NCBI GenBank assembly: GCA_026874595.1
Contig: CM049315.1
Coordinates: 70,255,916-70,319,915 of the forward strand
Length of the DNA: 64,000 bases
Source: Sipunculus nudus
Taxonomy: Eukaryota > Annelida > Sipuncula > Golfingiida > Sipunculidae
Reading direction: 5' to 3'
Shown: positions 55,532 to 64,000 of the stretch, in pieces
Numbering within the stretch: position 1 is the stretch's first letter
Layout: each line of letters begins with the position of its first letter
Position numbers and translations under genes: made by a program
Notes under the pieces: model-generated
What the model saw: only the letters and a program-made list of their open reading frames with translations
Databases searched by the model: none
Told to the model about the DNA's origin: nothing

Positions 55532-58500
55532 AGCTCAGCTGACTGAAAGTCATCTGAGCTATAGCGATCACTCTTTGTCCGTCGTCCGTCTGTCCGTCCG
55601 TTAACCAGGCACAAATCGTAACCGCTGGACCTAGAACCTTGTAACTTGGGATTCTGAGAGGTCCATAAAAAATCTCCTTGGAAACCAGAAATTAGGTCTC
55701 TGTTACCCATATCCTTTGAGCTATGTGGCCCCAAAGTACCCCCCAGAATAGTAAAAAATTTCATACAAAAACTTCAATATCTCAATAACTACATCACTGA
55801 TGGTCTTCATTTTTGGCATACATATTGATCATGAGATGTTCGATCAGTTCCTGCAGACTGGTGGCGCCACCTGTACTGTTTGATTTTTCTACGATTTTTT
55901 CCTCTATTTTTGAGACCTTTGAGGATGCTGTCATCTGTTAGCGTGGCACAAATCGTAACGACTGGACCTAGAATCTTCATTTTTGACACACTGAGAGACC
56001 TATGAAAAGTCTCCATGGAAACCAGAAATTAGGTCTCTGTTACCCATATCCTTCGAGCTATGGGGCCCAAAATTACCCCCCAGAATAGTCAAACATTTCA
56101 TACAAAAACTTCAATATCTCATTAACTACATCACTGATGGTCATGATTTTCGACATACATATTGATCATGAGATGTTTCATCAGTTTGTGCAGACTGGTG
56201 GCGCCACCTGTATTTTTCAATGTTCACGAATTGTTTTCTCCATTTTTGAGACCTTTAAGGATGTAGTTATCTGTCAACAGGGTACAAATCGTAACGACTG
56301 GACCTAGAATCTTCGTTCTTGACACACAGGGAGACCCATGATAAGTCTCTATGGAAACCTGAAATTTGGTCTCTGTTACCCATATCCTTTGAGCTATGGC
56401 ACTCCAAAGTACAGCTCAGAATAATGGAAAATTTGATACAAAAGCTAAAGTATCTGAACAACTAATGCAGAGATAACCATAATTGTTTGCATGGATATTG
56501 ATCATGGAGTGTTTCATAAGTTTCTGCAGACTGGTGGCACCACCTGTATTTGTTCGTTTTTTTTTACGAAATTTTTCTGTATTTTTGAGACCTTTAAAGA
56601 TATGAACATCTGTTAACAGGGCACAAATCATAAAAACTGGACCAAGAATCTTCATTCTTGACACACAGCGAGACCCATGAAAAGTCTCCATGAAAACTTG
56701 AAATTAGGTCTCTGTTACCCATATTCTTCAAGCTGTATGGGTCCAAAATACCCCCCCCCCCCCCCCCCCAGAATAATGGAAAATTTGATACAAAAACTGC
56801 AGTATTTCAATAACTACAACACTGATGGTCATGATTTTCGGCATACATATTGATCATGAGCTGTTCCATCAGTTTCTGCAGACTGGGTGTGCCACCTCTA
56901 TTTTTTTATCAAATTTCTACGAATTTTTTTTTTTTTGAGACCTTTAAAGATGTGGTTATCTGTCAACAGGGTACAAATCGCAACAACTGGACCTAGAATC
57001 TTCATTCTTGTCATGCAAGGAGGCCCATGAAAGGTGCCTGTGGAAACTTGAAATTAGGTCTCTGTTACCCATATCCTTCAAGCTATAGGACTCCGAAGTA
57101 TCCCTCAGAATAATGGACAATTTGATACAAAAACTGAAGTATCTGAACAACTAATCCATGATTTTTTGCATGGATATTGACCATTAAGTGTTTTTATTAG
57201 TTTCTGCAGACTGGTGGAGCCACCTGTATTTTTGTATCCGCCAAAACGAAGTTTTGCGGATACTATGTTTTTGACAGAGTTCCTCCGCCGCGGCGGCGTT
57301 CGTTTCCAGAGAGCTCCTCGGAGACTAATGGACTGATTTTTCCCAAACTTACACCTATTATCGGGTCACATGTGAACTGGTGCCTAACCAATTTGCATTG
57401 ACCTCTTTATCCAGTGTCTTTATCTCTCTATCCAGTGTCCATTTGTGGGTCTGTTTCCACTCATAAACCCTCATATCTCGGGAACCGTTTGACCGATCAG
57501 GAAATAAAATTGATACAAATGTAGCCCTTGGATTGCTTATAACATACACAAAAAATGGTGGCGCCACCAGTAACCATGTTTGCACAGTGTCCATCTGTTC
57601 ATCTGCCTTGGGTTAAAATCACTCATATCTCTGCAGTGTATTGACTAATTCACCTGAAATTCGTCATGTGTATACATCCAGGATAGCTTTCTTGATTTTA
57701 TGACAGGTGGCGCCACCTACGTTCACGTTCACGCTGATGACATCCAAGCTTATATCTCGGGAACCGTTTGACCGATCAGGAAATAAAATTTATACAAATG
57801 TAGCCCTTTGATAGCTCTGTAACATACACAAAAAATGGTGGGGCCACCTGTAACAATGTTTGCACAGGGTCTGTCTGTTAGTCTGCCGTTGCCTAAAATC
57901 ACTCATTTCTCTGTAGTGGTTCGACATAACTGCCTAAAATTTTGCAGGTTTATACATCGTGGACAGCTTTCTTGATTTTATGACAGGTGGCGCCACCTAC
58001 ATTCTAGTTAACGCTGGACACATCCAAGCTCATATCTCAGGAACCATTTGACCGATTGGGCCAAAATTGTGCATGTGTTTAGATCTCACATAGGTCTTTA
58101 TCATACACAAAACTGGAGGGGTTACCTGCAAAGATTTTTGCACAGTGTTTGTCTGTTTGTCTGTTTGTCTGCCATGGGCAAAAATCGCTCATATACATGT
58201 AGTGGTTTGACTTTTCTGCCTAAAATTTTGCAGGTGTATACAACTTGGACAGCTTTCTGGATTTGTGGTAGGTGGCACAACCTACATACACATTTAGGCT
58301 GCAGACATCCATGCTAATATGCAACATACCTCACTATTTCCCCTTGCCACTCAATCCATGCCTCACTATCCGATTTTGGCAGATACATGTAGTCACTTGT
58401 CGGTTACCTGTATTCTAGTTTTAAAAGTTTACTCATTTTTCTCTATTTTTGAGATATATAAATACAGACTAAATCTTGGCCTGTTGGTTAATCTGTTTGA

Positions 58501-58601
58501 TGCTTCAGTTGAATGGGTATATACTACCATTCTGATGATAAAATTTCCTTTTGCGAATCTCTTCCCAGTCAGCTGAGCGTCATGACCCATGGGTCACTTG
58601 T
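55532..58601 (+). mobile_element. Complete 338-bp-unit Helentron/HINE-like element with a nested insertion
   Basis: It begins AGCTCAGCTGACTGAAAGTC, then ATCTGAGCT. It has four to five units of about 338 bases (markers near 55902, 56238, 56577 and 56930) and is interrupted at 57234-58400. It resumes with CTCTATTTTTGAGATATATA and ends CAGTCAGCTGAGCG (58566-58579), TGACCCATGGGTCA and CTTGT. Its last 120 bases are nearly identical to those ending at 33637. A run of about 18 C near 56751-56769 interrupts one unit. Confidence 0.82.
57234..58400 (+). mobile_element. Nested element with GTATCCGCC ends and 279-bp units
   Basis: It starts with a hairpin at 57234-57263 (GTATCCGCCAAAAC, GA loop, GTTTTGCGGATAC) and ends GGCAGATAC (58378-58386), ATGTA, GTCACTTGT. 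GGCAGATAC is the inverse of the start GTATCCGCC with one change. Three units of about 279 bases are marked by ATCTC(G/A)GGAACC(G/A)TTTGACC near 57474, 57753 and 58033. It sits inside the last unit of the 55532 element, which continues on both sides. Confidence 0.75.
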
Positions 58602-60396
58602 TTAAAAATGGTTGTACAAACTACAAAGCAGGTGAAAATGTGAAATATGACCAAAATTTGGAGGCTGCTGGTTGCGTGGGGCAAGTGGTTGCTTCATCAA
58701 AGTACCTTTCTACTGAAAAACTGCCTGTGCATAGGAAAAACTGTTGTGAACTTGTAATAAGTTACCAATAGTTAGCTTTTTAAGCATACTATATAACATC
58801 TACCATGTGTGAGAAAAAATATCATTGTGCATAACTCAGCATATTGGTGAATCCCTCTGCATGTTTGTTGAATATCTGCCCGCATGAACACAAGCATAGC
58901 TTGCATTCCTAACCGGATGATAGCCAACTTGAACAGCACACAGGTTACCAAAGAGGCAGATTTTTACTTGTATACAGTTCACATGTATGCTTTTGTGTCA
59001 AGTCATTATTTCTATCATCATGGTAAGATTATCAGCTTTTTAACACAATAACGATGCTACAGGATGGATGGTTGTTGTAGAGCATTCCCCCTTTTGTCTT
59101 GTGTCATAACTTGAGTAGGCCAACCAGTCCAATATAAATGCTTCCTGAGTCATGTATTCACAGCTAATGTCTGCAGTGCTTCATATATATTCGCAAAAAT
59201 GATTCGAGAGCATTCATACAGTTACTCCTCAGCTCATTCACCACAAGCTCAGTTTTTACTCAGCTGGCAGTCTATGCTCTGCCTTGGGGTCAAACGAGAC
59301 TAAAAATGCTTGATTGTTCTTCAGCTGGCCCTTTTCTTTGAAACCTACTGATGGGAGCAAAAAAGAAGTTCTACACTGACAGACCCAAAAAAATATTGAC
59401 TGGACATCTGTATAGACCTGGAATGAAACAAAAATTACTTGTTAGGTGACTTCTTGCAAATCAGCTGGACAGAAATAAATGCAGATAGATGATTTGAGGT
59501 GCGCTTTAAAAAACGTGATTAGCTTGTTTGTTTGGCTTTCTGCATGAATAAGACCATCGCAGGAAAATAGTTTGATTGAAAGAAAATCATTCTGTCTGCC
59601 ACGGCAAGCTATTGTATCACTATAAAGGCCATCTTATCATATTTGAAGTTTAGTGACAGTCGCAAAGTATTAGTATTCAGTTTTCTTTTCTTATCCCACT
59701 TGTCATTTGGAATTCAGAGATTATTTGCTAATATTTCAGTGAAATATGGATTATAATTCATGCAATTTGATGGAACAATAAAAATGTAAAAATAAGTAAC
59801 AGTCACATGGGTAAACTTAACCGGCAGATGGCGTGTATGCATTTCAGACACCAAAGCTCATTTAAATTTGTTAGTGAACAAGCGGTGGATCTGCTGCGTA
59901 TGGGCAAATATTATCTATGTTGGTGTAGCTGGGAATTGTTTTGAAACCACTTCCAATTAATCATTTAAGTGAAACCTCTCCGTAAAACCTTATAGAAAAC
60001 TTTTTCAATTACTGTGTGAATGTTTTAACTATTTTGAAACAATCAGTGTTTATATTTCTCATGTGGAAGGAATAATATTGGGTTCAAAGGTCACTATTGG
60101 GGCATTTCACATGCATTAGTCATGGTTTTAATCTAATTTGCAGAAATTAGCTTTCATGCATAAATAACAGCTGTAACTTAATTAATTAATCCCAACTATG
60201 TGAATTTTAGGAAATATTGTCCAGGAAGCATTATGAAAATACCTTGAGTTTGAGATATGTATTGATTATTTCATGGAATTATGGCAGTTTACACCTTTGT
60301 GTTTCTCTATGGTGTATCTTATCTTTTGTTTATGTTTCCTTTTCTTTCATTTATGGATGATGTCATGTGAAAAATGATTTAACATTTCTATATATA
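58602..60396. other. Non-coding region, no gene seen
   Basis: About 1.8 kb of AT-rich DNA without recognisable repeats or exons. Confidence 0.45.
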
Positions 60397-60574
60397 CAGT
60401 GAAACTTGTGTAATAAGACCTTTTATGGGACTGGCCAAAGGTGCTCTTAATTCACTGCTGGTCTTATTGGACTGGTCTGATTAACTACTTAAGGTGAAGC
60501 TTTTAGGTTCAGACAAGGGTGGTCTTAATAGACAGGTGGTCTTTCTGGACAGGTGGTCTCTCAGGCAGGTTCCA

Positions 60575-60577
<3 letters not shown>
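60397..60577. mobile_element. 181-bp TA-flanked MITE
   Basis: The ends are CAGTGAAACTTGTGTAATAA and, on the other strand, CAGTGGAACCTGCCTGAGAG, with TA on each side. The inside has TGGTCTTA/TAAGACC words and GGGACTGGCCAAAGG, also seen (inverted) in the 11562 copy. Confidence 0.8.

Positions 60578-60630
<53 letters not shown>
60578..60630. repeat. (TA)n microsatellite abutting the MITE
   Basis: About 26 TA dinucleotides start at the MITE's TA target base. Confidence 0.95.
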
Positions 60631-60633
<3 letters not shown>

Positions 60634-60649
60634 ATTCTCAAAAATCAAT

Positions 60650-60850
60650 TTGTGATGTTTGCATCTATTTGTGATGGCATTTCAGGAAAGAGGGGCTTGA
60701 CTGGGGTGACTTGGTAGCTTGTGATGTTTGGTATGCCTGAGACACTGCTGTTTGTCCCTTCATTAAAATTGTGATGTTTGTATCCATTTGTGATGGCATC
60801 TCAGGAAAGAGGGGTCTGACTGGGGTGACTTGATTACTAGAGGTGATTGT
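60650..60850. repeat. 118-bp direct repeat, two copies
   Basis: TTGTGATGTTTG(C/T)ATC(T/C)ATTTG and AGGAAAGAGGGG..CTGACTGGGGTGACTTG occur at about 60652 and 60770. A third TTGTGATGTTTA word lies near 60934. Confidence 0.8.
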
Positions 60851-61121
60851 TAAATATAATACACACATATATTAGCAGTTTTTAGTAGCATTATACTTGT
60901 GTAGTTGTCTACTCTAATACCAGTGAAAATAAATTGTGATGTTTACCTTCTATGTCAGGGTGACAAGAAAATCGTTTTGAAAGTACTACCCTTAATCGTG
61001 CAACAAATGGCCTGCATGGGCTTTATTCATAACCTGTGAAGTAGGCTAGAACAGAGGCTAAACTGTGTTACACAACTTTGATAAGCTAATACATGTTATA
61101 ATAACATTCATATAGATTTTT

Positions 61122-61648
61122 AGCTCAGCTGACTGTAAGTCATCTGAGCTTTAGTCATGGTCCTTTGTCCATCATCCAGCCAGCTGGTGATCAATCCATT
61201 AACAGGGCACCTTTTATAACCATTTAACCTATGAATCCAGAATTTCTCATACTGTTAGATGTCCCCAAAATCTCCTACCATAAGGAAAATTGGTTAATTA
61301 GGACTTTGATCCTTAGAGATATTAAGGGAAAACATCTGTTTTCCATTAAAAACCGATTGTTACACTTCAAGATTGCCGAAAATCACATCCATTGATCTGT
61401 TTTGGATCATATTTATTATGTATATTCTTCTATACATTTCCTATGTACATACCAGAAATAAGGTCAGTATTGCATAATTTGTTGAAGTTATGGGCCCAAA
61501 CTTAATCCACCTTGTAAAAACTCAGGAAATACATTTACTCACTTAACCTGAGAATCGCTGAAGCTAGAGACTTTTTTTCTTGGATATAACTTCATTTAAT
61601 CAAGATTCAATTGTATACCCCAAATTAGATCTGAATTTTGCAAATTTC
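61122..61648 (+). mobile_element. 5' part of a second-type Helentron/HINE-like element
   Basis: The hairpin start is AGCTCAGCTGACTGTAAGTC, then ATCTGAGCT. The body matches the first unit of the 53284 element (ATACTGTTAGATGTCCCCAA, ACATACCAGAAAT). It breaks off at TTGCAAATTTC, where a different hairpin element begins. Confidence 0.65.
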
Positions 61649-62350
61649 TATGCCCCCGCCACAAAGTGGCAGGGGCATATAGTTTTACCCATGTCTGTCG
61701 TTCTGTCAATCAGTCCTTCAGTCATTCCAAAATCAAACAGTTGTACGGACATTTTTTTCACATAACCTGCAGATATTGGCCTGATTTTTGAAGTGTGGGC
61801 AGAAAATGACCAGTTACAGATTGATTTTGTATTTCATCTGGGTCTAAGGGCAGATAATGAAAGGTTACAGAAGGAGTTCGCGCTTCATCCAGGTTGACCG
61901 ACTTTTGACCATTTGACCGCTCCTGAACATGGAAAATTTCATTAAAAATAGAAATTTTCATAAAAAATGCATATGTACAGACTTTTTTATCACAATGCCT
62001 GCAGATACAGGCCTGATTTTTGGTCTAAGGGCAGATAATGACCGGTTACAGATGGAGTTCGCGTTTCGTCCAGGTTGACCGACTTTTGACCAATTGACCA
62101 CTCCTGAACATGGAAAGTTTCATTAAAAATAGAAATTTTCATAAAAAATGCATATGTACGGACTTTTTTTTGCAAAGCCTGCAGATACTGCTCTGATATT
62201 ATATGTGTGGGCAGATAATGACCTGTTACAGATGGAGTTCACGTTTTTTCCAGGTTGACCTATTTCTGACCGTTTGATCGCTCCTGAACATAAAAAAATT
62301 TCATGAAAAAAAAGAAATTTTTGTGACAAATGTACATGTACAGCCTTTTT
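61649..62350 (+). mobile_element. Hairpin-started element with TATGCCCCCGCC start
   Basis: The hairpin TATGCCCCCGCCAC, AA, AGTGGCAGGGGCATA opens it at 61649-61680. Two to three imperfect units follow, marked by CCTGCAGATA..GGCCTGATTTTT (61767, 61998, 62178) and CAGGTTGACC. The right end is not seen; another element begins at 62351. Confidence 0.6.
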
Positions 62351-64000
62351 AGCTCAGCTGACTGTAAGTCATCTGAGCTATAGGGATCACCTTTTGTCCG
62401 TCGGCCGTCTGGCCGTCCGGGCGTCTGTCCGTTAACAAAGCACAAATCGTAACCACTGGACCTGGAATCTTCTTACTTTACATCCAGAGAGGTCCATGAA
62501 AAAAACCTCCTTGGAAACCTGGAATTAGGTCTCTGTTACCCATATCCTTCGAGCTATGGGGCCCCAAAGTACCCCCCAGAATAGTGAAAAATTTCATACA
62601 AAAACTTCAATATCTCATTAACTACACCACTGATGATCATGATTTTTGGCATACTTATTGATCATGAGATGTTCCATCAGTTCCTGCAGACTGGTGGCGC
62701 CACCTGTATTTTTCGATTTTTTACGAATTTTTTTCTCTATTTTTGGGACCTTTAAAAATGTGGACATCTGTTTACAGGGCACAAATCGTAAATACTGGAC
62801 CTAGAATCTTCATTCTTGACATTCTGAGAGACCTATGAAAAGTCTCCATGGAAACCAGAAATTAGGTCTCTATTACCCATATCCTTCGAGCTATGGGGCC
62901 CCAAAATACCCCCAAGAATAGTGAAAAATTTCATACAAAAACTTCAATATCTCATTAACTACACCACTGATGGTCATGATTTTTGGCATACTTATTAATC
63001 ATGAGATGTTTCATTAGTTTCTGCAGACTGGTGGCGCCACCTGTATTTTTCTATTTTTTACGATTTTTTTTCTCTATTTTTGGGACCTTTAAAAATGTGG
63101 GCATCTGTTTACAGGGCACAAATATTAACCACTGGACCTGGAATCTTCATTCTTGATATTCTGAAAGACCTATGAAAAGTCTCAATGGAAACCAGAAATT
63201 AGGTCTCTGTTACCCATATCCTTTGAGCTATGGGGCCCCAAAGTACCCCCCAGAATAGTGAAAAATTTCATACAAAAACTTCAATATCCCATTAACTACA
63301 TCACTGATGGTCATGATTTTTGGCATACATATTAATCATGAGATGTTCCATCAGTTTCTGCAGACTGGTGGCGCCACCTGTATTTTTTCGATTTTTTACG
63401 ATTTTTTTTCTCTATTTTTGAGACCTTAAAAGATGCAGTCATCTGTTAACAGGGCACAAATCGTAACAACTGGACCTAGAATCTTCCATCTTGACATGCG
63501 TGGAGGCCCATGAAAAGTCTCCTTGGAAACCGGGAATTAGGTCTCTGTTACCCAGATTCTTCAAGCTATGGGGCTCTGAAGTACCCCCCAGAATAATGAA
63601 AATTTGATACAAAAACTCAAATATCTGAACAACTAATGTATTGATCACCATGATTCTTTGCATAGATATTGATCATGGGGTATTTCATTGGTTTCTGCAG
63701 ACTGGTGGCGCCACCTGTATTTTTACAATTTTCTTATTCTATTTTTGATACCTTAAAAGATGCGGTCATCTGATAACAGGGCACAAATCATAACGGCTGG
63801 ACCTAGAATCTTCTTTCTTGACATGCAGAGAGGCCAATGAAAAGACTTCTTGGAAACTGAAAATCAGGTCTCTGTTACCCAAAACCTCAGAGCCATGGGG
63901 CTCTGAAGTATCCCCCAGAATAATGCAAAATTTGATACAAAAGCTCAAGTATCTGAATAACCACTGCATTGATCACCAAGATTCTCTGCATGAATATTAA
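62351..64000 (+). mobile_element. 337-bp-unit Helentron/HINE-like element (3' partial)
   Basis: It starts AGCTCAGCTGACTGTAAGTC, then ATCTGAGCT and GTCCGTC words. It runs through almost four units to the window end. The palindrome GGTGGCGCCACC recurs at 62693, 63030, 63367 and 63704, exactly 337 bases apart each time. Confidence 0.8.

Overview
The window is animal nuclear DNA. It contains two recognisable single-copy metazoan genes with spliced exons, FAXDC2 and MED7, separated and invaded by a dense, nested repeat fraction. The mixture of repeats (elements with hairpin starts and long satellite-like arrays, many small TA-flanked MITEs, a Gmr1-type LTR retrotransposon) suggests a lophotrochozoan, most likely a bivalve mollusc. 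That assignment is an inference from repeat style and protein similarity and was not tested.

Layout. 1-2966: the last two exons of a FAXDC2-like membrane hydroxylase (+), with a MITE and a 54-bp minisatellite in the intron. 3-9.4 kb: AT-rich non-coding DNA with simple repeats, a 21-bp minisatellite and a pogo/Tigger-like MITE. 9668-19569: MED7 (-), two coding exons split by a 9.2-kb intron. That intron carries a Helentron-like element, a small MITE and a very young LTR retroelement (11778-19262, TSD ATTAG) built as LTR(partial)-pol remnant-LTR-gag/PR/INT/RNaseH-LTR. The region just upstream of the MED7 start codon is a 66-bp minisatellite that copies the start codon and its splice acceptor about eleven times.

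20.3-28.9 kb: no convincing gene; several MITEs and inverted repeats. 28.9-39.4 kb: one decayed LINE broken by two large TIR-bounded insertions, the first of which itself holds a complete satellite-bearing element. 42.2-51.2 kb: a probable solo LTR, a possible PIP-box-bearing N-terminal exon, a hAT MITE with its 8-bp target duplication, and a well-formed terminal exon of an unrecognised gene. 53.3-64 kb is almost entirely a nest of hairpin-started, satellite-bearing elements with 279-bp, 337/338-bp and longer internal periods.

The strongest points for follow-up are these: (1) a gypsy-type element whose integrase lies before RT/RNase H (Gmr1-like order), lacking its RT catalytic core yet with about 0.3% LTR divergence; (2) the MED7 start-site minisatellite with a five-unit higher-order period; (3) a group of Helentron/HINE-like elements with different internal arrays but the same end architecture and a shared GTCACTTGT right end.
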